Below, piece after piece: positions 1 through 6,232 of a DNA stretch of 20,097 bases. The notes under the pieces are model-generated. The model was not told the origin of the DNA. It did not search any database and was given only the letters and a program-made list of their open reading frames with translations. Location of the stretch: NCBI GenBank assembly GCA_964544605.1, contig CAZJBX010000036.1, positions 1 through 20,097 on the forward strand. Reading direction: 5' to 3'. Each line of letters begins with the position of its first letter. The first letter of the stretch is position 1. The translations under genes were made by a program, and so were the position numbers. The DNA comes from JAMIFN01 sp964544605 (GTDB lineage Bacteria; Pseudomonadota; Gammaproteobacteria; Burkholderiales; Burkholderiaceae_C).

Positions 1-318
1 GCGCGCTTGGATGGCGACACGGTTTGGCTGACACAAGCGCAGATGGCCGACCTGTTCCAGACCACACCGCAAAACATCACCCTGCACTTGAAAGCCATCT
101 ACGCCGAAAGCGAGCTGAACGAAATGGCAACCTGTAAGGATTACTTACAAGTTCGGCAAGAAGGCAAAAGGCTGGTCAGCCACAAACAAGCCATCGAAAA
201 AGCAGAAGCCGAATACAGCAAATACCGCTCGCAGCAAGATGCGCTGCCTTCAAAAGTAGAAACCGCGTATCTGGAAACGGTGAAGCAAGTACAACGCAAG
301 CTGAAGGGGAAACCATGA
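1..318 (+). pseudogene. RhuM-family protein remnant, internally deleted and cut by the left window edge
   Basis: The reading frame is open from base 1, so the true start lies outside the window. The first part (LDGDTVWLTQAQMADLF, then TTPQNITLHLKAIY and CKDYLQVRQEGKR) is the N-terminal DNA-binding-like part of the RhuM family. It runs directly at about bases 166-180 into the family's C-terminal end (VSHKQAIEKAEAEYSKYR). Full RhuM proteins are about 330-360 residues; the next gene is one and shows both blocks separated by roughly 200 residues. The middle is therefore missing, and the frame is kept. The stop overlaps the next start (ATGA at 315-318). RhuM proteins are commonly found inside type I restriction operons, but their biochemical role is not settled. 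It may be a decayed paralogue kept only for translational coupling, or it may make a small DNA-binding protein. Confidence 0.75.
129..153. repeat. Inverted repeat inside the rhuM remnant, 5-base loop
   Basis: The left arm AACCTGTAAG (129-138) pairs with CTTACAAGTT (144-153) around the loop GATTA (139-143), with nine of ten positions complementary. It lies over the codons for the conserved KDYL motif, where the intact rhuM gene carries its own, longer inverted repeat. Part of the symmetry (AAG with CTT) follows from the codons used for Lys and Tyr-Leu, but the outer arms do not. Confidence 0.55.
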
Positions 319-1403
319 GCCGAAAAAAGCCCAAGCACGAAATCTCTCTTACCCGCTCCTCAGCAGCGGAATACCTTACCTTTATTGCTGCCAGTGGTGA
401 CAGTGAAAGCAGCGTTGAAATGCGCTATCAGGATGAAAATATATGGCTCACGCAAAAGATGATGGCCGCACTGTACGATGTCACCGTGGCTGCCATCAAT
501 CAGCATCTTAAGCGTGTTTTCGATGATGGTGAGCTGCGGCCAGATTCAGTTATTAAGGAATACTTAATAACTGCCACCGACGGCAAAAACTACCAAACCA
601 AGCATTACAACCTGCAAGCCATCATCGCCGTAGGCTTCAAAGTGAATAACCCGCGAGCGGTGCAATTTCGCAAGTGGGCGGGGCAAATCGTCAAAGACTA
701 CACCATCCAAGGCTGGACAATGGATGTGGAGCGTCTGAAAAGCGGCCACCTGTTCACCAATGAGTTCTTCGACCGACAACTGGATGTTATTCGTGAAATT
801 CGCCTATCCGAACGCAAGTTTTATCAGAAAGTCACGGATCTGTACGCCACAGCCTTCGATTACGACAGTCAAGCGAGAGCTACACGGGACTTTTTTGCGT
901 TAGTGCAAAATAAGCTGCATTGGGCTGTTCATCGCCACACTGCGGCGGAAATCATCAAAGTGCGTGCCGATGCCAGCCAGCCGCACATGGGGCTGACTTC
1001 ATGGGAATCTGCTCCGTTGGGGAAAATCGTCAAATCCGATGTCTCCATCGCAAAAAATTATCTGAATGCCGAAGAAATGGAGTATCTCGAACGCATCGTG
1101 GCGCTGTATCTGGATTTTGGCGAGTTGCAAGCCATGCGCCGCATTCCCATGTCTATGGAAGACTGGGCAAAGCGGCTGGACGGTTTTCTGGAGTTCAATG
1201 GCAATGAAATTCTGACCGGCCCCGGCAAAATTTCGCACGAGCAAGCCAAGCTGCACGCCGAAACTGAATTCGAGAAGTACCGCATCGTGCAAGACCACTT
1301 ATTCCAAAGCGATTTCGACCGTTTTATCGCCCTCGAAGCACAAGCCCAAGCCCTTGCCCAGCCCGCCAAGGCCGCCGCAAAGAACAAGAGAGAAAAGCCA
1401 TGA
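315..1403 (+). CDS. RhuM-family protein, full length (362 aa)
   Basis: This is a member of the RhuM virulence-factor family (PF13310 type), recognised along its whole length. The N-terminal part has ENIWLTQKMMAALYDVTV and AINQHLKRVF, followed by VIKEYLIT, and HYNLQAIIAVGFKVNNPRAV at about residues 97-116. The middle has FYQKVTDLYATAFDYD, then QNKLHWAVHRHTAAEII and a MGLTSW segment. The C-terminal half has IAKNYLNAEEM, then a helical end with KISHEQAKLHAETEFEKYR. The tail is rich in Ala and Lys (PAKAAAKNKREKP). No catalytic residues can be assigned. Its start overlaps the preceding stop and its stop overlaps the dinD-like start (ATGA at 1400-1403), so it is translated within the restriction operon. 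RhuM proteins are recurrent passengers between hsdM and hsdS, and a DNA-binding or regulatory role is only inferred. A perfect 11-base inverted repeat lies inside the gene. Confidence 0.85.
   Translation: MSRKKPKHEISLTRSSAAEYLTFIAASGDSESSVEMRYQDENIWLTQKMMAALYDVTVAAINQHLKRVFDDGELRPDSVIKEYLITATDGKNYQTKHYNLQAIIAVGFKVNNPRAVQFRKWAGQIVKDYTIQGWTMDVERLKSGHLFTNEFFDRQLDVIREIRLSERKFYQKVTDLYATAFDYDSQARATRDFFALVQNKLHWAVHRHTAAEIIKVRADASQPHMGLTSWESAPLGKIVKSDVSIAKNYLNAEEMEYLERIVALYLDFGELQAMRRIPMSMEDWAKRLDGFLEFNGNEILTGPGKISHEQAKLHAETEFEKYRIVQDHLFQSDFDRFIALEAQAQALAQPAKAAAKNKREKP
547..573. repeat. Perfect 11-bp inverted repeat inside rhuM, 5-base loop
   Basis: The arm CAGTTATTAAG (547-557) is exactly complementary to CTTAATAACTG (563-573), with loop GAATA (558-562). 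It covers the codons for SVIKEYLITA and uses TTA for leucine and ATT/ATA for isoleucine, which is AT-rich for this gene. An 11-base perfect arm with a fixed 5-base loop is unlikely by chance in 20 kb. The homologous place in the upstream rhuM remnant also forms an inverted repeat with different arm bases. Confidence 0.75.
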
Positions 1404-2233
1404 ACGACAAAATCAAACTATTTGAGAGCCAGCAAGTCCGAGCCGAGTGGGATGCCGAGAGCGAAAAATGGTGGTTTTCTGTGGTAGATATTGTGGCCGT
1501 ACTGACTGATAGCGTCGATGCTGGTGCCTACTGGCGCAAACTGAAGCAACGCCTCAAGGCCGAAGGCAATGAAACCGTGACGGATTGTCACGGGTTGAAA
1601 ATGCGAGCCTCAGACGGAAAGCTGCGCCTCACCGATGTGGCCGACACCGCGCAAATTCTGCGCCTTGTCCAGTCCATCCCCAGCAAGCGTGCCGAACCCT
1701 TCAAGCTCTGGCTGGCGCAGGTGGGCAGCGAGCGCCTGGACGAAACCGTGGACCCGGAGCAATCCATTGACCGCGCCATCCAGAACTACCGCCGCCTGGG
1801 TTACAGCGAAAACTGGATCAACCAGCGCATCAAATCCATCGAAGTACGCAAGGCATTAACCGATGAATGGGACAAGGCCGGTGTGCAACAAGGTCAGGAA
1901 TATGCCGCACTCACCGACCTGATGAGCAAGGTATGGGCCGGCATGAGCACCCGCGAATACAAACAGCACAAAGGGCTAAAAAAGGAAAACCTGCGCGACA
2001 ACATGACCAACACCGAGTTGGTGCTGAATATGCTGGCCGAAGTCGCCGCTACCGATATTGCACTGGTACGCAATCCGCAAGGCTTTGAACAAAGCGCAGA
2101 AATCGCCCAAGAAGGCGCAAAAACCGCCAAAGCCGCGCGGCTGCAACTGGAAGCCAGCACTGGAAAGCCGGTCGTGAGCCGTTTGAATGCTCAAAAAACA
2201 GGGGTGCGGAAGCTGCCGGAGAAAAAACAATGA
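1400..2233 (+). CDS. dinD: DinD-like Bro-N domain protein (277 aa)
   Basis: This resembles DNA-damage-inducible protein D of the Bro-N (PF02498) superfamily. The Bro-N part is seen in WWFSVVDIVAVLTDS, YWRKLKQRLKAEGNETVT, DCHGLKM and DGKLRLTDVADTAQILRLVQSIPS (about residues 24-98), then PFKLWLAQVGSERLDET. The C-terminal half has IDRAIQNYRRLGYSENWINQRIKSI and the block EYAALTDLMSKVWAGMSTREYKQHKGL typical of DinD. E. coli DinD is SOS-induced and about 274 residues, so length fits. No LexA box can be placed in front because the gene overlaps the rhuM stop by four bases and its start lies within the operon. The stop overlaps the hsdS start (ATGA at 2230-2233). Bro-N proteins bind DNA; the exact job next to hsdS is unknown. 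The symbol reflects family resemblance only. Confidence 0.85.
   Translation: MNDKIKLFESQQVRAEWDAESEKWWFSVVDIVAVLTDSVDAGAYWRKLKQRLKAEGNETVTDCHGLKMRASDGKLRLTDVADTAQILRLVQSIPSKRAEPFKLWLAQVGSERLDETVDPEQSIDRAIQNYRRLGYSENWINQRIKSIEVRKALTDEWDKAGVQQGQEYAALTDLMSKVWAGMSTREYKQHKGLKKENLRDNMTNTELVLNMLAEVAATDIALVRNPQGFEQSAEIAQEGAKTAKAARLQLEASTGKPVVSRLNAQKTGVRKLPEKKQ
1575..1593. repeat. Inverted repeat inside dinD-like gene, 5-base loop
   Basis: CCGTGAC (1575-1581) is complementary to GTCACGG (1587-1593) around the loop GGATT (1582-1586). After one mismatch the flanking AA/TT also pair. It encodes TVTDCHG in the Bro-N domain. A 7-base arm alone could be chance, but it repeats the layout (same loop length, N-terminal third of the gene) seen in the two preceding rhuM genes. 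Confidence 0.45.
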
Positions 2234-3429
2234 AATCAGGGTATAAGCAAACGGAAGTGGGGGTGATTCCGGAGGATTGGGAGGTTGCTTCGCTTGGAAA
2301 AACAGCCACCTTTCGCACGGGACCATTTGGTAGTGCTTTGCACCAGTCCGATTACATCAATGGTGGTATTCCAATTATCAATCCAATGCACATTAATGAT
2401 GGAAATATCACGCCTTCGGAAACAATGACAGTTTCTGTGCAGACTGCAAATGTACTTTCGGACTTCAAGCTAAAAGCTGGTGACATTGTGATTGGTCGTC
2501 GAGGCGATATGGGGCGTTGTGCGGTTGTTCATGCGCAGCAGGCTGGCTGGCTATGTGGTACAGGCTCAATGATTGTTCGTCCAGTCGATACTGACGCTGA
2601 TTATTTGCAATGCGTTTTGTCTAGCCGTGAAGTCATTACAGCCATCGAAAACGCATCTGTTGGCACTACGATGGTGAGCTTAAATCAGGGCACTTTGTCC
2701 AGCCTGAAAATTCAGTTACCACCCCTCCCCGAACAACGCGCCATTGCCACCGCCCTCAGCGATATGGACGCGCTGCTGGACGGGCTGGAACGCCTCATCG
2801 CCAAAAAACGCGACATCAAACAAGCCACCATGCAGCAACTGCTGACCGGCAAAACCCGCCTGCCGGGGTTTAGTGGGGCGTGGGAAGTGAAAGCGATGTT
2901 TGATTCTGTTGATTGTTTGGATAATTTGCGCGTGCCATTGAATGAAGTGCAGCGTGCAACGATGCAAGGCGATTATCCTTATTGCGGCGCGAATGGTGTT
3001 CTGGATTACATAAATAATTTTTTGATTGATGATGACATCATTTTGATGGCGGAAGACGGTGGCTATTTCGATGAGCACGAAACACGCCCGATTGCATACC
3101 GAATGATCGGAAAGTGTTGGGTGAACAACCACGCACATATTCTCAAAGCAAAAAAAGGTTTCGAACAAGGGTTTATCTTTTATTCGCTCGTTCATAAGGA
3201 TATCCTTCCGTTTCTTGCGAGCGGAACGCGAGCGAAGCTCAACAAATCCGAATTGTTCAAGATAGAAGTTCTGTATCCACCTAGTCTCGAAGAACAAACC
3301 GCCATCGCCAATATCCTCAGCGACATGGACGCCGAACTCGCCGCCCTTGAAGCCCGCCGTGATAAAACCCGACAGATCAAACAAGCCATGATGCAGGAAT
3401 TGCTGACTGGCAAAACGAGGTTAGTATGA
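2230..3429 (+). CDS. hsdS: Type I restriction-modification specificity subunit HsdS (399 aa)
   Basis: HsdS selects the bipartite DNA target for the HsdM methylase and HsdR nuclease. The protein shows the classic repeat layout. The N-terminus is YKQTEVGVIPEDWEVASLG. The first target-recognition domain covers about residues 22-162 and contains GDIVIGRRGDMGRCAVV. The central conserved helix covers about 163-212 (LPPLPEQRAIATALSDMD to LLTGKTRLPGF). The second recognition domain covers about 213-349. The C-terminal conserved helix covers 350-399 (SLEEQTAIANILSDMD to LLTGKTRLV). Both recognition domains are visibly more AT-rich than the conserved helices, as expected for swapped modules. The gene overlaps its neighbours by ATGA on both sides. 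Length is normal for an intact HsdS, so it should be functional if hsdM exists outside the window. The target sequence cannot be read from the protein. Confidence 0.95.
   Translation: MKSGYKQTEVGVIPEDWEVASLGKTATFRTGPFGSALHQSDYINGGIPIINPMHINDGNITPSETMTVSVQTANVLSDFKLKAGDIVIGRRGDMGRCAVVHAQQAGWLCGTGSMIVRPVDTDADYLQCVLSSREVITAIENASVGTTMVSLNQGTLSSLKIQLPPLPEQRAIATALSDMDALLDGLERLIAKKRDIKQATMQQLLTGKTRLPGFSGAWEVKAMFDSVDCLDNLRVPLNEVQRATMQGDYPYCGANGVLDYINNFLIDDDIILMAEDGGYFDEHETRPIAYRMIGKCWVNNHAHILKAKKGFEQGFIFYSLVHKDILPFLASGTRAKLNKSELFKIEVLYPPSLEEQTAIANILSDMDAELAALEARRDKTRQIKQAMMQELLTGKTRLV
2716..2862 (+). repeat. HsdS conserved region, copy 1 (internal direct repeat)
   Basis: This encodes the central spacer helix of HsdS. 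It is a diverged direct repeat of 3277-3426: both encode EQ(R/T)AIA, LSDMDA and IKQA(T/M)MQ(Q/E)LLTGKTRL. Such repeats allow recognition domains to be exchanged by homologous recombination. Confidence 0.8.
3277..3426 (+). repeat. HsdS conserved region, copy 2 (internal direct repeat)
   Basis: This encodes the C-terminal spacer helix of HsdS and matches 2716-2862 at the protein level. A shared 13-base block (ATCAAACAAGCCA) lies in both copies. Confidence 0.8.
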
Positions 3430-5300
3430 GTGCCATTACTCCCCATTATCGAAGTGTGCAACAGTTACTGCAAAGCCAGTCGTTTTCCATTGATGAGTAC
3501 CAGCGCGAGTACAAATGGGAAAGGCAACAGATTGATGAGTTACTATCCGATCTTGGCGCCAAATTTTATAGCCACTACCGCCCAGAGGACGAAACAACCG
3601 CAGTGAGTGGGTATGGCGAGTATTTCCTTGGGTCGATCATTGTTAGTAAGCGCAATGGGAAGAACTACCTAATTGACGGTCAGCAGCGAGTCACCTCGTT
3701 AACGCTGTTATTAATCTGTCTTTATCGCGCCGCGAAGGAAAAGAGTCTTCCTGTTGTGCCAACGGTAGCGCCGTTGATCTTTAGTGATAATTTTGGCCAG
3801 CCCAAATTTAATCTGGACATTCCGGAGCGATTGCCAGTTATTAAAGCACTATTTGACGGGCAAGATTTTACCCCTGACGGTAAAGATGAGTCCATTCAGA
3901 CCATGTATGCCCGCTACCAGGATATTAAAGAAAATGATTTACTGGATGAGCTGGGGCCAGCTTTACCACACTTTCTCTATTGGTTGCTGACACGTGTGGG
4001 GTTGATTGAAATTGCTACCGACAACGATGCTTACGCGGCAGCGATCTTTGAAACTATGAACGACCGAGGGAAGCCCCTAAGTCCGGTGGACATGCTTAAA
4101 GCCTACCTGCTTGCCCCAATTGAAGATTTGCAGACTCGACAACAGATGAATCAAATTTGGAAAAAAGAGGTATTAGCGCTGATTTCTTTTGGGGGAGAAC
4201 ACGAAGCTGAGCGTGACGCAAATTGTATCAAGGCATGGTTGCGTGCTCAATACGCCGATACCATCCGCGAACGGAAGGCAGGAGCTATCGATAAGGATTG
4301 GGAGCTGATTGGCTCAGTTTTCCACCGCTGGGTACGTGACAACAGTACTCGTCTTGAGCTTGGCAAAGCTGAGCCTAACCGGAAGTTGATGGCAGAGAGC
4401 TTTCCTTTTTTTGCCAAGGCCTATCGCTGTATCTTGGATGCAAGCAAACACTTTACGCCCGGTTTACAGGCGGTGTTTTACAACGCCCAGAATGACTTCA
4501 CTTGGCAAAATACCGTACTGCTCGCTCCTCTGATGGAAACCGATGATGACGCGACAGTAAAGCGTAAGCTGGCGGTAACAGCGACTTATCTGGATATTTG
4601 GCTAATGCGCCGGGTTGTGAACTACATTCGGGTAGGGTATTCAAGCGTGTCATACACAATGTGGCTGCTTTGTCGTGATATTCGCCGTAAGTCAGTAACG
4701 GAATTAGTAAGTATCCTTGAGAAAAAACTGGATGAAGATGATGTCACATTTGAAGGATGTGCTGCAAAAGGACGCACTGGTATACGCAGTTTGGGATTAA
4801 ACCAATTCAGTCGACGCTATATTTATCACCTGTTAGCTCGGGTTACCGAGGCAACTGAGGTCGGCGCAGGCCGCACTGAGTCATTCGAAAAATTGGTAAA
4901 TCGTGAACTTAAAAACCCATTCGATATCGAGCATATTTGGGCAAATAATTACGCGGCCGTTAATACTTTGTTTGCAAATGAGAGTGAATTTGAGGAGTGG
5001 CGCAACCATGTTGCATCGCTGTTGTTGTTGCCAGCTGATGTTAACCGTAGCTTGCAAGACAAGCCCTTCGACCAAAAGCGATCGCATTACGCTAGGCAGA
5101 ACTTCTATGCGGCGAGCCTTGATGACAGTGCCTATCGGCACCAACCACAGTTCACAAATTTTATAGAGACGCACCAGCTTCCATTTACTGCATTCGATAA
5201 ATTCACAAAAGATGAACAATTAGGCCGGCGCGAACTTCTGGTCGCACTTGTTAATCTAGTGTGGTCGACAAAACGCTTGCAGGAAGCAGCAAATGTCTGA
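3426..5300 (+). CDS. DUF262/DUF1524 protein, GmrSD-type modification-dependent nuclease (624 aa)
   Basis: The N-terminal half is a DUF262 (ParB/sulfiredoxin-like NTPase) domain. It has SIDEYQREYKWERQQIDELL at about 21-40, the signature IDGQQR at 83-88 followed by TSLTLLLICLYR, and IFETMNDRGKPLSPVDMLKAYLL at about residue 210. The C-terminal part is a DUF1524 His-Me/HNH-like nuclease: FDIEHIW with His503, then NHVASLLLLPADVNRSLQDK and KRSHY. This order matches fused GmrSD enzymes, which cleave DNA with modified bases using nucleotide hydrolysis. Related fusions include SspE and BrxU. It starts on the hsdS stop (ATGA at 3426-3429), so it is an accessory nuclease inside the type I operon. It probably attacks phage DNA whose modification blocks HsdR. 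The coding DNA is more AT-rich than hsdR or the chromosomal genes, suggesting separate acquisition. Substrate is unknown. Confidence 0.85.
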   Translation: MSAITPHYRSVQQLLQSQSFSIDEYQREYKWERQQIDELLSDLGAKFYSHYRPEDETTAVSGYGEYFLGSIIVSKRNGKNYLIDGQQRVTSLTLLLICLYRAAKEKSLPVVPTVAPLIFSDNFGQPKFNLDIPERLPVIKALFDGQDFTPDGKDESIQTMYARYQDIKENDLLDELGPALPHFLYWLLTRVGLIEIATDNDAYAAAIFETMNDRGKPLSPVDMLKAYLLAPIEDLQTRQQMNQIWKKEVLALISFGGEHEAERDANCIKAWLRAQYADTIRERKAGAIDKDWELIGSVFHRWVRDNSTRLELGKAEPNRKLMAESFPFFAKAYRCILDASKHFTPGLQAVFYNAQNDFTWQNTVLLAPLMETDDDATVKRKLAVTATYLDIWLMRRVVNYIRVGYSSVSYTMWLLCRDIRRKSVTELVSILEKKLDEDDVTFEGCAAKGRTGIRSLGLNQFSRRYIYHLLARVTEATEVGAGRTESFEKLVNRELKNPFDIEHIWANNYAAVNTLFANESEFEEWRNHVASLLLLPADVNRSLQDKPFDQKRSHYARQNFYAASLDDSAYRHQPQFTNFIETHQLPFTAFDKFTKDEQLGRRELLVALVNLVWSTKRLQEAANV

Positions 5301-5325
5301 ACAACTCCGCTCTGAGCGTAAATAA
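5293..5325 (+). other. Ten-codon mini-ORF at the end of the GmrSD-type gene
   Basis: An ATG within the last codons of the preceding gene opens MSEQLRSERK and stops at 5323-5325, three bases before the next start. It could be a leftover start of a lost gene, a coupling device, or chance. No function is claimed. Confidence 0.2.
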
Positions 5326-5328
5326 AAA

Positions 5329-6033
5329 ATGACCAAAGCCAATCCCCTCCAGCAACTGCGCCAAGGCGAAGACAGCCGCAATCAGTTCAAACGCAACATC
5401 ACCAACGCGGACAGCTTGGCCGCAGAACTGGCGGCGTTTGCCAACAGTGGCGGTGGCACTTTGTTTATGGGCGTGAATGATGATGGTTCTATTGCTGGGC
5501 TGAGTGCGGCAGATGTGCGCCTAGGCAAAACCAATCGCCGCAACCCAACACTGACGGAGCACGCCTTCAAGCTGCTGCCATACCGTGGTTTGGGGAGCGG
5601 CATTCCGCGAGCACTGGGGGAATGGCCGCGTATTGAGTTGATTGATGATGTGCGCGGCAACCAGTTCAGCGCAGTGATTGCGCGGCCCGAGCCAGAGTGG
5701 GGGAGCGGGGCTGAACCAGTGACTGTAGGGGCGTTGCATGCAACGCCCCCACCTGGGGAAGCCAATCCACCAGTCACCGACCAAGTCACCCCCGAAGTTG
5801 AACGGCTGTTGTTGGTGCTCGATGGAGAGATGGGCCGCACGGAATTGATGGGCGTGTTGGGGCTAAAAGATGAAAAGCATTTTCGCGAAAGCTATCAACA
5901 AGCGGCAATCCAACAGGGCCTGATTGAAATGACGATTCCCGACAAGCCCCGCAGTCGCCTGCAAAAATACCGCCTCACTGCCGCAGGCCGTGCCCTGCTG
6001 CAAGCCGCGCAAAAAGGAGCCGCAAAGCCATGA
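5329..6033 (+). CDS. AlbA_2 (Schlafen-type) / RecG-like ATP-binding protein, internally deleted (234 aa)
   Basis: Residues 1-64 are the start of an AlbA_2 domain (PF04326): FKRNITNADSLAAELAAFANS, then GGGTLFMGVNDDG and IAGLSAADVR. From about residue 65 the sequence jumps to the end of the family's ATP-binding C-terminal domain (NRRNPTLTEHAFKLLPYRGLGSGIPRAL, about 69-96, then IELIDDVRGNQF). A winged-helix-like tail follows (ELMGVLGLKDEKHFRESY to YRLTAAGRALL). Full family members are about 450-500 residues, so roughly half is missing at about base 5521 with the frame preserved. The GHKL-like ATP site should be incomplete, and the product is probably not an active ATPase. A palindromic element adds in-frame codons near residue 134. 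Its stop overlaps the duplicated hsdR start (ATGA at 6030-6033). The ribosome site is weak. It may be a remnant or a short DNA-binding protein. Confidence 0.7.
   Translation: MTKANPLQQLRQGEDSRNQFKRNITNADSLAAELAAFANSGGGTLFMGVNDDGSIAGLSAADVRLGKTNRRNPTLTEHAFKLLPYRGLGSGIPRALGEWPRIELIDDVRGNQFSAVIARPEPEWGSGAEPVTVGALHATPPPGEANPPVTDQVTPEVERLLLVLDGEMGRTELMGVLGLKDEKHFRESYQQAAIQQGLIEMTIPDKPRSRLQKYRLTAAGRALLQAAQKGAAKP
5728..5749. repeat. 22-bp perfect palindrome, copy 1 (REP-like)
   Basis: This is a perfect dyad with core GGGCGTTGCATGCAACGCCC plus one G and one C at the ends, centred between 5738 and 5739. It lies in frame inside the AlbA_2 gene and encodes VGALHATPP in a Pro/Gly-rich linker between the ATP-domain remnant and the winged helix. 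A 21-base stretch is identical to copy 2 at 6131-6151. The GTAGGGGC...CCCC flank resembles dispersed palindromic repeats, but no genome comparison was possible. Confidence 0.8.
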
Positions 6034-6121
6034 CTTCACCCACCACCCGCTCCGATCGCAGCAGCCAAAACCGCGTTGTGCAATTGTTCACCACTGCCGA
6101 GGCCGCTGGCGGTTTGGGCTA
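6028..6121 (+). repeat. 94-bp direct repeat, left copy (duplicate of hsdR 5' end)
   Basis: This matches 7752-7845 with a single mismatch (T at 6056, G at 7780). It begins with CCATGACTTC and ends with GTTTGGGCTA. Weaker similarity continues to about 6139 (ATTTGGGGC in both copies). The two copies flank the hipBA pair at an offset of 1724 bases. Confidence 0.95.
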
Positions 6122-6122
6122 G
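6030..6122 (+). pseudogene. hsdR 5' stub left by duplication (30 codons)
   Basis: It opens at ATG 6030, overlapping the AlbA_2 stop, and reads MTSPTTRSDRSSQNRVV then QLFTTAEAAGGLG. It stops at TAG 6120-6122. Apart from Asp9 in place of Glu9 it equals the first 30 residues of HsdR at 7754. This was most likely the original hsdR start before the hipBA segment came in. The stub is too short to be functional, though it would still be translated by coupling. Confidence 0.9.
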
Positions 6123-6130
6123 GGCCATTT

Positions 6131-6151
6131 GGGGCGTTGCATGCAACGCCC
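6131..6151. repeat. Palindromic element, copy 2 (REP-like)
   Basis: GGGCGTTGCATGCAACGCCC at 6132-6151 is a perfect 20-base dyad. The 21 bases 6131-6151 are identical to 5728-5748. It lies ten bases after the hsdR stub stop, at the left border of the hipBA segment and upstream of the hipB promoter. It might be a dispersed repeat, a transcription stop for the upstream operon, or a protein-binding site. Confidence 0.8.
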
Positions 6152-6165
6152 TTACATTGAAAAAC

Positions 6166-6224
6166 CCCGTTCGGTAAAATTTCTTGCATTGTGCTTCCCA
6201 CTGCCCCATAATTTCCTGAACGGG
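6166..6224 (+). promoter_or_regulatory. hipB promoter with candidate HipB operator half-sites
   Basis: A sigma70-like promoter has -35 TTGCAT (6184-6189), a 17-base spacer and -10 CATAAT (6207-6212), so transcription would start near 6219. Two inverted half-sites of the form CCCGTTCnnnAAA bracket it: 6166-6178 on the + strand, just upstream of -35, and 6212-6224 on the - strand, over the end of the -10 and the start point. That is a suitable place for repression by a HipB dimer pair. The promoter is easy to see; HipB as binder is inferred from known hip autoregulation. Confidence 0.6.
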
Positions 6225-6232
6225 AATTTTTT

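Noticed and set aside
161..5534. A shared AGGCAAAA at both internal-deletion junctions (about 163-170 and 5529-5536) as a deletion hot spot
   Set aside because: In rhuM it is native sequence before the junction (the intact paralogue has GGCAAAA there too), while in the AlbA_2 gene it is after the junction. Eight bases of identity is likely chance.
5728..6151. CRISPR repeats
   Set aside because: Only two copies, 403 bases apart, one inside a coding frame, with no spacer pattern and no cas genes.
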